Made by a program: the position numbers and the translations under genes. Below are positions 7,757 to 15,198 of a DNA stretch of 22,815 bases, in pieces (position 1 is the stretch's first letter; each line of letters starts with the position of its first letter). The notes beneath the pieces were generated by a model. The model saw only the letters and a program-made list of their open reading frames with translations, had not been told where the DNA came from and did not search any database. The stretch covers positions 1 to 22,815 of the forward strand of contig CAMWYI010000009.1 of the NCBI GenBank assembly GCA_947178455.1, written 5' to 3'. Source of the stretch: an uncultured Alistipes sp. (GTDB lineage Bacteria; Bacteroidota; Bacteroidia; Bacteroidales; Rikenellaceae).

Positions 7757-9790
7757 TTACCAGATGATGACCCGTTCGGATTCGGGCAGGAACATCGGGC
7801 CGTCGGTGATGCCGAACGCATCGTAGAACGTTTGCAGGTTGCGCACCGTCGCGTCGACGCGCCACTTGCCGAGCGAGTGCACGTCGAGTTTCGTCAGGCG
7901 GGCGATTTCCTCGTCGCGGATGTTCTGTGCCCACAGGGCCGCATAGGCCAAATAGAAACGCTGTGCAGCCGTGAATCCGTCGATCGGCGCGGGTTCCATG
8001 CCGTTTTGGGCGTTTTTCATCGCGGTGTAGGCCACGCGCAGACCGCCTTGGTCGGCGATGTTCTCACCCAGCGACAACGCGCCGTTGGCGTGGATGGCGG
8101 GCTGACCGTCGCGGGCGGGCAGCACTTCGATAGCGTTGAACTGGTCGACGAGCACGGCCGTCTTCTTCTTGAACGCTTCGGCGTCGGCTTCGGTCCACCA
8201 GTTGTTGAGGTTGCCGTGTTTGTCGAAGTTGCGGCCCTGATCGTCGAATCCGTGCGTCATTTCATGGCCGATGACCACGCCGATAGCCCCGTAATTGACG
8301 GCATCGTCGGCATCCGAGTTGTAGAACGGCGGTTGCAGAATGGCGGCCGGGAAACAGATTTCGTTGGTCGTCGGATTGTAGTAGGCGTTGACCATTTGCG
8401 GCGGCATGTGCCACTTGGCACGGTCGACCGGACGGCCCAGTTCGGCGATGTTGTCGGTCGTGTACCACTTGTTGGCCTCGACGACGTTCTCCCAATAGCT
8501 TTTTTGCGGGTCGATGTCGAGCGTCGTGTAATCTTTCCACTTGTCGGGATAGCCGATTTTCACGGTGAATGCCGCCAGTTTCTCCTGCGCCTTGATTTTG
8601 GTTTCGTCGGACATCCAGTCGAGGTCGGCAACGTGCTGCGACAGCGCGGTTTGCAGATTTTTCACGATGCCGAGCATGCGCTCTTTGTCTTTTTCGGGAA
8701 AATACTTCGCCACGTAGATTTCGCCGACGGCCTCCGACAGCACGCTGTTGGGAACGGCCATCGCGCGCTTCCAGCGGGGTTTCTGCTCCTGACGGCCCGA
8801 CATCGTGCGGCCGTAGAACTCGAACGAAGCGTCGCCGAACGCATCGCTCAAATACGAAGCCGCTGCGTCGATGTATCCGGCCGCCATGTAGTAGCGCAGG
8901 TCGGCGAGCGGCGCCGTTTTCAGTATCCGGTTGGAGTTGTCGAGCGCGGAGGGCGTGGTGACGATGACCGTCTCGAAGTCGCCGATGCCCATTTTATCGG
9001 TATAAGCGGCCCAGTCGACGGCATCGTAGCGTTTTACGAAGTCGCTTTTGGCGATTTTGTTATAGAGTTTCGGGATGTCGCGCATCGCCTCGCTCGACCA
9101 GTTTTTGCGGGCCAGCGCCGTTTCGATGCGCATCACGCCGTCGACCGCTTGGGCGATTTCCGCAGCGGGAAGGCCTGCCAACTCGAAAATTTTTGCCAAG
9201 TAGGCTTTGTAAGCGACGCGTTTCGATTCATGCTCCGCATCGAGGTAGTAGTCGCGGTCGCCCATCATCAGACCGGCTTGCGAAGCATAGAGCGCGTTGG
9301 TGTCGCTGTCCATCATATCGGCTTCGACCCCGATGCCGAAGAATGGATTGGATACCGAAGCGTGGAGCTCGGCGATGAGCGCGGTCAGCTCGGCCCGGTC
9401 GGTGACGGCGAGAATCCGCTCGACCATCGGCCGGATAGGAGCGGCCCCCTCGTCGTTGAGGCGCGCCGAATCGAGCCCCATTTTATAGAGGTCGGAGATT
9501 TTCTGTTCGACGCTGCCCGCATCGGCTTTCGTGCGGGTCATCTCGGCGAAAAGGTCGTTGATGCGGATTTCGTTGTTCTCGCGCAGGATGTCGAATGACC
9601 CGTAACGCGAAAATTCGGGTTTCAGCGGATTGCGCTGCTGCCACCCGCCGGTGGCGTACTCGTAAAAATCGACGTTCGGCGCGACCGACGGGTCGAGATT
9701 GGCCAAGTCGATAGCCGGAACTTTCGGTGCGTTGTGCTGACAGGCTGCCATACAAACCGTTAATGCAAAAAGTAAAGAGATTCGTTTCAT
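7757..9790 (-). CDS. pepO: M13-family zinc metallopeptidase (neprilysin/PepO-like), lipoprotein
   Basis: The 677-residue endopeptidase probably acts on peptides at the cell envelope. The N-terminus MKRISLLFALTVCMAAC has a lipobox with Cys17. Catalytic features of family M13 are intact: NAYY, which binds substrate, then the zinc motif HEMTH at 509-513, and ENIAD at 576-580, which supplies the third zinc ligand (Glu576). The C-terminus RVIIW is a variant of the usual family ending. The M13 N-terminal domain fills residues 35-440. The spacer upstream holds repeats, and a TAACTTTG promoter element precedes the gene by about 20 nt, so it is probably transcribed separately from rpoD. Function is confident at family level; the substrate is unknown. 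Confidence 0.95.
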   Translation of the reverse strand: MKRISLLFALTVCMAACQHNAPKVPAIDLANLDPSVAPNVDFYEYATGGWQQRNPLKPEFSRYGSFDILRENNEIRINDLFAEMTRTKADAGSVEQKISDLYKMGLDSARLNDEGAAPIRPMVERILAVTDRAELTALIAELHASVSNPFFGIGVEADMMDSDTNALYASQAGLMMGDRDYYLDAEHESKRVAYKAYLAKIFELAGLPAAEIAQAVDGVMRIETALARKNWSSEAMRDIPKLYNKIAKSDFVKRYDAVDWAAYTDKMGIGDFETVIVTTPSALDNSNRILKTAPLADLRYYMAAGYIDAAASYLSDAFGDASFEFYGRTMSGRQEQKPRWKRAMAVPNSVLSEAVGEIYVAKYFPEKDKERMLGIVKNLQTALSQHVADLDWMSDETKIKAQEKLAAFTVKIGYPDKWKDYTTLDIDPQKSYWENVVEANKWYTTDNIAELGRPVDRAKWHMPPQMVNAYYNPTTNEICFPAAILQPPFYNSDADDAVNYGAIGVVIGHEMTHGFDDQGRNFDKHGNLNNWWTEADAEAFKKKTAVLVDQFNAIEVLPARDGQPAIHANGALSLGENIADQGGLRVAYTAMKNAQNGMEPAPIDGFTAAQRFYLAYAALWAQNIRDEEIARLTKLDVHSLGKWRVDATVRNLQTFYDAFGITDGPMFLPESERVIIW

Positions 9791-9810
9791 AGAATGGGTT
9801 GACTATAATT

Positions 9811-9818
9811 CAAAGTTA
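9811..9818 (-). promoter_or_regulatory. Putative -7 element of the M13 peptidase gene
   Basis: The minus strand reads TAACTTTG, an exact TAnnTTTG match, about 20 nt before the start codon. No TTTG is found 19-21 nt upstream because a GC-rich repeat (from 9822) occupies that position, so support is partial. Confidence 0.5.
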
Positions 9819-9821
9819 ATT

Positions 9822-9884
9822 GCGGCCTTTTAGGCCGCGCGGGCCGCAGCCTCCGCCAGCGGAGGCCCGCCACTGGCGTGTCGT
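9822..9884. repeat. GC-rich palindromic repeat (copy B1)
   Basis: The small hairpin CGGCCT-TTT-AGGCCG is followed by GCGGGCCGCAGCCTCC, a short spacer and GGAGGCCCGCC, then CACTGGCGTGTCGT. The same composite occurs at 10938-11010 and, inverted, at 20975-21042. The preceding hairpin stem differs in each copy but remains complementary. Confidence 0.75.
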
Positions 9885-9907
9885 GTCTTCCGCAGTCTTC
9901 GGCCCTC

Positions 9908-9982
9908 AAAAACCGTGACGGCGCAGGAACTTTGCGAGGCCGAACAACCGTCCTTCGCGCTTAAATCGGCTTTCTTAAAGCG
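9908..9982 (-). repeat. Dispersed spacer repeat (copy A2)
   Basis: The plus strand reads AAACCGTGACGGCGCAGGAAC, an intervening part, AACAACCGTCCTTCGCGC, TTAAAT, and a hairpin GCTTT-CTT-AAAGC (9969-9981). It directly abuts the rpoD stop codon, so on the rpoD strand the hairpin is the first element downstream and may help end transcription, followed by ATTTAAG rather than a true U-run. Confidence 0.75.
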
Positions 9983-9983
9983 G

Positions 9984-10844
9984 TTATCCTAAATAGGATT
10001 TCAGCAGTTTCGACCGCGACGAATGGCGCAGGCGGCGAATGGCTTTCTCCTTAATCTGACGCACGCGTTCGCGGGTCAGGTCGAATTTCTCGCCGATTTC
10101 CTCCAACGTCATCTCCGAGCATCCGATGCCGAAGAAATACTTGATTATGTCGCGTTCGCGTTCGGTCAGGGTTTCCAAAGCGCGGTCGACCTCCGTCGAC
10201 AGCGATTCGTTGATAAGCCCTCGGTCGGCGTTGGGCGAATCGGGGTTCACCAGCACGTCGAGCAGCGAGTTGTCTTCGCCGTCGGCGAACGGCGCGTCGA
10301 CCGATACGTGGCGGCCTGCCACGCGCAGCGTGTCGGTCACCTTATCGCGCGGAAGCGACAGTTCGTTGGCCAGCTCGTCAGGCGACGGGGTACGTTCGTG
10401 CTCCTGTTCGAAACGGGCGAATGCCTTGTAGATTTTGTTCAGCGAACCGACTTGGTTGAGCGGCAGACGCACGATACGCGACTGCTCGGCCAACGCCTGC
10501 AAAATCGACTGACGAATCCACCACACGGCGTAGGAGATGAACTTGAAACCGCGCGTTTCGTCGAACTTCTCCGCAGCCTTAATCAGACCGAGGTTGCCTT
10601 CGTTAATCAAGTCGGGCAGGCTCAGACCTTGATTCTGGTACTGCTTGGCCACCGACACCACGAAACGCAGGTTGGCTTTGGTGAGCTTTTCCAACGCTTC
10701 TTGGTCGCCTTTTTTGATTCGTTGGGCGAGTTCCACCTCCTCCTCGACCGTGATGAGCTCCTCCTTGCCGATTTCCTGCAAGTACTTGTCCAGCGAGGCG
10801 CTTTCGCGGTTGGTGATGGATTTCGTAATTTTTAACTGTCGCAT
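9984..10844 (-). CDS. rpoD: Primary sigma factor RpoD/SigA, Bacteroidetes type
   Basis: This 286-residue sigma-70 factor directs RNA polymerase to housekeeping promoters of the TTTG/TAnnTTTG class. Region 1.2 begins at ASLDKYLQEIG (residues 16-26). Region 2 contains the core-binding and melting segment FISYAVWWIRQSI near 102-114. Region 3 follows, and region 4.2 carries the helix-turn-helix near 245-272 (EEIGEKFDLTRERVRQI). Region 1.1 is absent, as is usual in this phylum. I chose MRQLKITKSI because it matches the family start. An in-frame upstream ATG (10901) would only add residues encoded by spacer repeat A3. I found no good promoter in the short spacer, so it may be read from upstream of the protease gene or from an unrecognised promoter. 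Confidence 0.97.
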   Translation of the reverse strand: MRQLKITKSITNRESASLDKYLQEIGKEELITVEEEVELAQRIKKGDQEALEKLTKANLRFVVSVAKQYQNQGLSLPDLINEGNLGLIKAAEKFDETRGFKFISYAVWWIRQSILQALAEQSRIVRLPLNQVGSLNKIYKAFARFEQEHERTPSPDELANELSLPRDKVTDTLRVAGRHVSVDAPFADGEDNSLLDVLVNPDSPNADRGLINESLSTEVDRALETLTERERDIIKYFFGIGCSEMTLEEIGEKFDLTRERVRQIKEKAIRRLRHSSRSKLLKSYLG

Positions 10845-10862
10845 TCTTATTAAATTTTTATT

Positions 10863-10937
10863 AAAACCGTGATGGCGCAGCAACCGTCCGAAACTCCACA
10901 ACCGTCCTTCGCGCTTAAATCGGCTTTCTTAAAGCCG
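10863..10937 (-). repeat. Dispersed spacer repeat (copy A3)
   Basis: The plus strand reads AAACCGTGATGGCGCAGCAAC, then CCACAACCGTCCTTCGCGC, TTAAAT, and the hairpin CGGCTTT-CTT-AAAGCCG (10921-10937). It lies between the start of rpoD and the end of the htrA gene and runs straight into a second, similar hairpin at 10949. Confidence 0.8.
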
Positions 10938-11010
10938 CGCGCTTAAAACCCGCTTTTTAAGCGGGCGGGCCGCAGCCTCCGGCGGCGGAGGCCCGCCACT
11001 TGCGTGTCGT
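10938..11010. repeat. GC-rich palindromic repeat (copy B2)
   Basis: It starts with CGCTTAAAA and the hairpin CCCGCTT-TTT-AAGCGGG (10949-10965), then GGGCCGCAGCCTCC...GGAGGCCCGCC and CACTTGCGTGTCGT. It shares its core and right flank with copy B1. Confidence 0.75.
10945..10965 (-). terminator. Probable terminator downstream of htrA, within repeat B2
   Basis: On the minus strand the stem CCCGCTT-AAA-AAGCGGG is followed by TTTTAAG, about 80 nt after the protease stop. The U-run is only four long, so efficiency is uncertain. Confidence 0.5.
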
Positions 11011-11044
11011 ACCATCCGCAGGCTGCGTCCGCACGATGTCGCTA

Positions 11045-12538
11045 TTAGTCTACGAACGTATAGCTGGCGGCCCGTCCCGTTCCGTTGCGCGTCGGATATA
11101 CGCCGTCGATCGAACGGATTTTGTCGGTCATGCGCTGCATGTCGGCCAGTGAACGCACCGCCTTGTCGTTGATGTGCGTGATGACGAATCCCTGTTTGAT
11201 TCGGGCACGGGCCATCAATCCGTCGGATTTGATGCCGACCACCTGCACGCCGCCTCGAATATCGAGCTGACGGCACAGCTTCTCGCCCGCATCGGCGAAT
11301 TGTCCGCCCAATGCTTCGACCACGTCCACATCCTCTTTGGTAACCAATTCGGTTTTACCGGCTTTATTACGCAAAACGACTTCGATTTGTTTCATTTTGC
11401 CCGCTCTTTTTACCGACAAAACGATTTTATCGTTGGGCCGGTGCTTGGCGATTTGTTCTTGCAAGGTCGAGGCTTCGGTGATTTTCACGCCGTCGACCGC
11501 CACGATGATGTCGCCCTTGCGGACGCCCGCTTCGGATGCCGAGCCGCCCTCGACGACTGCGGCCACATAGGCCCCGCCGAGCGTTTCGATACCGGCTTCC
11601 TTGCCTTCGTCGCTATCGAGGAAATCCTGATCGACCGCGCGGAACTGGATGCCCAGCAGCGCGCGCTGCACGACGCCGAACTCTTTGAGGTCGCCCACCA
11701 CCTTGCGGACAATCGACTCGGGAATGGCGAACGAATAGCCTACATAGCTGCCCGTCTGCGATTTGATGAGCGTATTGATGCCCACCAGTTCGCCGCGCGT
11801 GTTGACCAGCGCGCCGCCCGAGTTGCCCGGATTGACGGCCGCATCGGTCTGGATGAACGATTCGATGCTGAAATCGTTGGGAATGGCTCCCAGCTGACGC
11901 GCCTTGGCGCTCACGATGCCCGCCGTGATGGTCGATTGAAGGTCGAACGGCGACCCGATGGCCAGCACCCATTCGCCCAGCCGCAGTGCGTCGGACGAAC
12001 CCAGCGGCAGCGTGGGCAGGTTTTCGGCGTCGATTTTCAGCAGCGCGAGGTCGGTCGCCGCATCTTTGCCGATAAGTTTGGCGTCGAATTTCCGCCCGTC
12101 GTTGAGTTTCACGCGCAGGGTGGTCGCGCCGTCGGCCACGTGGTTGTTGGTGACGATGTAGCCGTCGGGCGAGAGAATCACGCCCGAACCGCCGCCGCGA
12201 CGCTCCTGATAGCGGGGCTCGCTGCCGCCGCGCTGCTGCGGAAGCCCGAAAAATTCGAGAAACGGGTCGTAACCGTAATTCGACTGGGGAACTTCGACTT
12301 TCTGCACCACCTCGATGTTGACGACGGCCTGCACCGCATTTTCGGCGGCATAGGTCAGGTCGGGGTAGCTATCCGCCTGATACGATGTGAAATGCGTGCC
12401 CGCGCTCGGTACCGTTGCGGCCGTGCGGTCGATGTAGGTGACGTGTTCTTGGGCCCCGTCGGTGAGCACCCAAGCCGTAGCACCGCCTGCGACGGCTGCC
12501 GCAGCGATGACTCCCAAAAATAAAAATGCCTTTTTCAT
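11045..12538 (-). CDS. htrA: HtrA/Deg-family periplasmic serine protease with two PDZ domains
   Basis: The 497-residue protein is expected to degrade or refold damaged envelope proteins. An N-terminal hydrophobic segment (residues 3-25) is a signal peptide or anchor. The chymotrypsin-like catalytic triad is intact: His133 in TNNHVADG, Asp163 in ATDLALLKID and Ser240 in VNPGNSGGALVN. PDZ1 occupies roughly 275-380 with the GVRKGDIIVAVDG segment, and PDZ2 the C-terminal 395-480 or so. The start ATG at 12538 begins the signal sequence directly. The upstream spacer is shared with the divergent ncRNA copy 2. I could not find a clear TAnnTTTG element for the gene itself. Family assignment is firm; DegP versus DegQ type is not decided. 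Confidence 0.96.
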   Translation of the reverse strand: MKKAFLFLGVIAAAAVAGGATAWVLTDGAQEHVTYIDRTAATVPSAGTHFTSYQADSYPDLTYAAENAVQAVVNIEVVQKVEVPQSNYGYDPFLEFFGLPQQRGGSEPRYQERRGGGSGVILSPDGYIVTNNHVADGATTLRVKLNDGRKFDAKLIGKDAATDLALLKIDAENLPTLPLGSSDALRLGEWVLAIGSPFDLQSTITAGIVSAKARQLGAIPNDFSIESFIQTDAAVNPGNSGGALVNTRGELVGINTLIKSQTGSYVGYSFAIPESIVRKVVGDLKEFGVVQRALLGIQFRAVDQDFLDSDEGKEAGIETLGGAYVAAVVEGGSASEAGVRKGDIIVAVDGVKITEASTLQEQIAKHRPNDKIVLSVKRAGKMKQIEVVLRNKAGKTELVTKEDVDVVEALGGQFADAGEKLCRQLDIRGGVQVVGIKSDGLMARARIKQGFVITHINDKAVRSLADMQRMTDKIRSIDGVYPTRNGTGRAASYTFVD

Positions 12539-12654
12539 AGTACAATGTTGATAATCGTTTCAGCGGCAAATTTTGTGCATAGGCAATCGTTTTTTTCGGT
12601 ATTCGATGAACTAACGTTCCGACCGAAGCGGTTAGTATATGAAGGGCAAATAAA

Positions 12655-12686
12655 TTTGGCATTGTACTTAACTTTTCGTATCTTCG
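12655..12686 (+). promoter_or_regulatory. Promoter of ncRNA copy 2
   Basis: TTTG (12655-12658), 20 nt, then TATCTTCG (12679-12686), one base off TAnnTTTG. The predicted start is near 12692, a few bases before CATATTGAAAGCGC. Upstream ATAAATTTG is shared with the promoter of copy 1 (1901-1909 region, other strand). Confidence 0.7.
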
Positions 12687-12691
12687 TCCCA

Positions 12692-12866
12692 AACATATTG
12701 AAAGCGCATCGGCTTTTCTTCAAAAATCGAAACTTGGACCTTTCGAGCCTGCATGAAGAAAAAAGGTTGATGCTCGCGCCGTTTTTAGGCGTGGGCATTT
12801 CTTCAATCTTCATGCAGGGCAGTCCAAGGCCTCGATTTTCGGTTGAGTGATTTGCCCGCTTTTTTT
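12692..12866 (+). ncRNA. Structured small RNA gene, copy 2 (unassigned, possibly 6S-like)
   Basis: This is an inverted homologue of 1695-1867. Predicted stems are: AAAGCG + GGC (12701-12706, 12711-12713) with GCC-CGCTTT (12854-12862), running into a U7 tract; AAAATCGA/TCGATTTT (12723-12730 with 12832-12839); CTTGGAC/GTCCAAG (12733-12739 with 12822-12828); a 12-bp stem CCTGCATGAAGA/TCTTCATGCAGG (12748-12759 with 12807-12818); and apical ATGC/GCAT and GCC/GGC pairs (12770-12798). Against copy 1, the second and fourth stems change on both sides while pairing is kept. The apical loop flanks and the CTTGGAC stem are unchanged. The transcript would be about 175 nt. No protein product is likely. Confidence 0.75.
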
Positions 12867-12880
12867 ATGCCTGTAAAACA

Positions 12881-13027
12881 ATAAAAAACGGCGTTCGTAG
12901 ATCGGGTGTTCGTGTAAGAGAGGAGTCGACATTCGTTTGTTTCAAAGAAGGTTCTAACTACCCCCGCAAAAAACAAACGAAACATTTCCCGCACTTGAAC
13001 GACACCCTTTCGAGAACGCCGTTTTAT
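12881..13027 (+). repeat. Long imperfect inverted repeat downstream of ncRNA copy 2
   Basis: The outer arms ATAAAAAACGGCGTTC (12881-12896) and GAACGCCGTTTTAT (13014-13027) pair. Middle arms GGGTGT-CGT with ACGACACCC and inner arms ATTCGTTTGTTT (12931-12942) with AAACAAACGAA (12971-12982) continue the rod. A T-run follows the outer arm on either strand, so it could end transcripts from both sides. It is followed at once by ATTAGCGCTACGG. Function unknown. Confidence 0.65.
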
Positions 13028-13129
13028 TAGCGCTACGGGAGATCATGGGGGCATTCAAGGCCAGTGCGCTTCCCACCGACAGAAGCCACACAACTGTCCA
13101 TAGCGCTTAAATCCCCGTTCTTAACGGGG
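13026..13129. repeat. Dispersed spacer repeat (copies C3 and A4, facing each other)
   Basis: The left end ATTAGCGCTACGG and the right part CTGTCCATAGCGCTTAAAT are inverted copies of the same short sequence. The right part continues into the hairpin CCCCGTT-CTT-AACGGGG (13113-13129), the same hairpin plan as A1-A3 with yet another stem sequence. It lies between the hairpin of ncRNA copy 2 and the rpsA terminator. Confidence 0.65.
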
Positions 13130-13170
13130 CGCGCCCCGACGAGGAGATAACTGCTTGGCCGTGTGTGTCG

Positions 13171-13205
13171 AAAAAAGAGCCCCGACCGCTATTGGCCGGG
13201 ACTCT
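13171..13205 (-). terminator. rpsA intrinsic terminator
   Basis: On the minus strand a 12-bp stem (13194-13205 with 13176-13187, two G-U pairs, loop AATAGC) is followed by TTTTTT at 13171-13176. It lies 21 nt after the rpsA stop. Confidence 0.92.
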
Positions 13206-13226
13206 CTTCTGCATTATTGGAAAAAA

Positions 13227-15083
13227 TTATTCTTCCGTTTTCGGTGCTTCTTTCTCGGCAGCTGCGGCCTTCGGAGCTTTCTTCGTACCTTTGGCTTCGG
13301 CAGCCTCCATGGCACTCTTCAACGCAGCCAGACCCGTTACGTCGCCCAGCGTCGTCTTCTCGACCGAAGCGTTGATTTTCTTCACGGTCGACTTCGTAGC
13401 GTCGGCAGCGGCGCGTTTTTCGGCTTTTTCCGCTTTCTCGGCCTCCTTGCGGGCATCGTCGTAGGTGCGCAGGTGCGACAGCGTGATGCGCTTGGTGGCT
13501 TTCGAGAACTCGATGACCTTGAACGCCAGTTTGTCGCCGGCTTTCGGCATCGTGCCGTCCTCTTTCACGAGCTGACGCGTCGGGCAGAAGCCCTCGACCG
13601 TGTCGCTCAACGCAACGACGGCACCCTTGTCGGTCATCTCCGTAATGGCTGCCTCGTGTACGCTGTCGAGCGGGAACTGTGCCTCGAACTCGTTCCAAGG
13701 ATTCTCCTCCAACTGCTTGTGACCCAGCGACAGACGACGGTTCTCCTTGTCGATTTCCAGCACGACGACCTCGATGTCGGCGCCGACCTGCGTGAAATCG
13801 CCCGGATGCTTCACTTTCTTCGTCCAGCTCAGGTCCGAAATGTGAATCAGACCGTCGATGCCCTCCTCGATTTCGACGAATACGCCGAAGTTCGTGAAGT
13901 TACGCACGCGGGCCGTGCACTTCGTACCGACGGGATATTTGGTTTCGATCTGCTCCCACGGGTCGGTGGTCAGTTGTTTGATACCCAGCGACATCTTGCG
14001 CTCGTCGCGGTCGATGGTCAGGATGACGGCCTCCACTTCGTCGCCGACTTTCATGAAGTCCTGCGCCGAACGCAGGTGCTGGCTCCACGACATTTCGGAT
14101 ACGTGAATCAGACCCTCGACACCCGGGGCGATTTCGACGAATGCACCGTAATCGGCCATGACGACCACTTTGCCCTTGACCTTGTCGCCGACTTTGAGGT
14201 TGGTATCGAGCGCCTCCCAAGGATGTGCCGTTAATTGTTTCAAGCCCAGTGCGATGCGTTTCTTCTGCTCGTCGAAGTCGAGGATGACGACTTGAATCTT
14301 CTCGTCCAAAGCAACGACCTCTTCGGGGTGGTTGACACGGCCCCACGACAGGTCGGTGATGTGAATCAGACCGTCTACGCCGCCCAAATCGACGAATACG
14401 CCGTAGGTGGTGATGTTCTTGACGGTACCTTCGAGAATCTGGCCTTTTTCCAGTTTCGACATGATAATCTCTTTCTGCGCTTCCAGTTCAGCTTCGATAA
14501 GCGCTTTGTGCGATACGACGACGTTGCGGAACTCTTGGTTGATTTTCACCACCTTGAACTCCATCGTCTTGTCGACATAGATGTCGTAGTCGCGGATGGG
14601 TTTCACGTCGATTTGCGAGCCGGGCAGGAAGGCTTCGATGCCGAACACGTCGACGATCATACCGCCCTTCGTGCGGCACTTGATGTAACCCTTGATGATT
14701 TCGTCGTTTTCGAGGGCCTCGTTGACGCGATCCCACGATTTGAGCTGACGGGCTTTCTTGTGCGAAAGAGCCAGCTGACCGTTCTTGTCTTCGGCCGATT
14801 CGACATAGACTTCGACCTTGTCGCCGACTTTCAGGTCGGGGTTGTAGCGGAACTCGGCGTTCGAGATGACGCCTTCGCTCTTGTAGCCGACGTTCACCAG
14901 CACTTCGCGTTTGGTGATGCTCGTAACGGTACCTTCGACCACCTCGCCGACATTGACATTCGAGAGCGTTTTGCCGTAAGCGTCGGCGATTTGCTCTTTG
15001 GGTTGGTCGTAGACGCCCAGATCCTGTTCAAACGCATTCCAGTCGAACTGGTCGTTTGCTACCGTGTTTTTCGTTTCTTCCAT
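13227..15083 (-). CDS. rpsA: 30S ribosomal protein S1
   Basis: The 618-residue protein binds mRNA on the small ribosomal subunit. Six S1 (OB-fold) repeats can be placed near residues 44-110, 128-190, 210-280, 296-367, 384-455 and 470-535. The middle ones carry the classic GVFVD/GAFVE...GLIH[IV]S pattern. An Ala/Lys/Glu-rich tail (about 540-618) follows. The start MEETKNT was chosen over an in-frame ATG nine codons upstream because the latter lies in the leader and homologous S1 proteins start with a short acidic segment. A consensus promoter (15168-15198) and a strong terminator make it a single-gene unit, with a leader of about 78 nt containing a GC palindrome at 15146-15157. Confidence 0.97.
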   Translation of the reverse strand: MEETKNTVANDQFDWNAFEQDLGVYDQPKEQIADAYGKTLSNVNVGEVVEGTVTSITKREVLVNVGYKSEGVISNAEFRYNPDLKVGDKVEVYVESAEDKNGQLALSHKKARQLKSWDRVNEALENDEIIKGYIKCRTKGGMIVDVFGIEAFLPGSQIDVKPIRDYDIYVDKTMEFKVVKINQEFRNVVVSHKALIEAELEAQKEIIMSKLEKGQILEGTVKNITTYGVFVDLGGVDGLIHITDLSWGRVNHPEEVVALDEKIQVVILDFDEQKKRIALGLKQLTAHPWEALDTNLKVGDKVKGKVVVMADYGAFVEIAPGVEGLIHVSEMSWSQHLRSAQDFMKVGDEVEAVILTIDRDERKMSLGIKQLTTDPWEQIETKYPVGTKCTARVRNFTNFGVFVEIEEGIDGLIHISDLSWTKKVKHPGDFTQVGADIEVVVLEIDKENRRLSLGHKQLEENPWNEFEAQFPLDSVHEAAITEMTDKGAVVALSDTVEGFCPTRQLVKEDGTMPKAGDKLAFKVIEFSKATKRITLSHLRTYDDARKEAEKAEKAEKRAAADATKSTVKKINASVEKTTLGDVTGLAALKSAMEAAEAKGTKKAPKAAAAEKEAPKTEE

Positions 15084-15167
15084 AATCGGAAATTTCTGTT
15101 TGCGATACAATCGCTCGTTAAGTTAAACAATTAGTTGCGTGTTCTCGCGCATGCGCGCAAGAGGTTA

Positions 15168-15198
15168 CAAATGTAAAGAAAAATTTTTATTCCGCAAA
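15168..15198 (-). promoter_or_regulatory. rpsA promoter
   Basis: The minus strand has TTTG (15195-15198), 19 nt, then TACATTTG (15168-15175), a full Bacteroidetes promoter match. Its -33 box lies inside the last codons of the upstream 116-residue gene. The start is predicted near 15161. Confidence 0.85.

Noticed and set aside
7832..9598. A 588-codon open frame on the plus strand opposite the M13 peptidase
   Set aside because: It is a shadow of high-GC coding: the minus-strand frame has the intact signal peptide, HEMTH and ENIAD motifs, while the antisense product has no recognisable motif.
11174..12523. Long plus-strand frame opposite htrA
   Set aside because: It mirrors the protease gene, whose catalytic triad is complete on the minus strand.
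12803..12994. A 63-codon minus-strand frame over ncRNA copy 2 and the hairpin
   Set aside because: It is read against the RNA gene, has no counterpart in copy 1, and is better explained by RNA structure.
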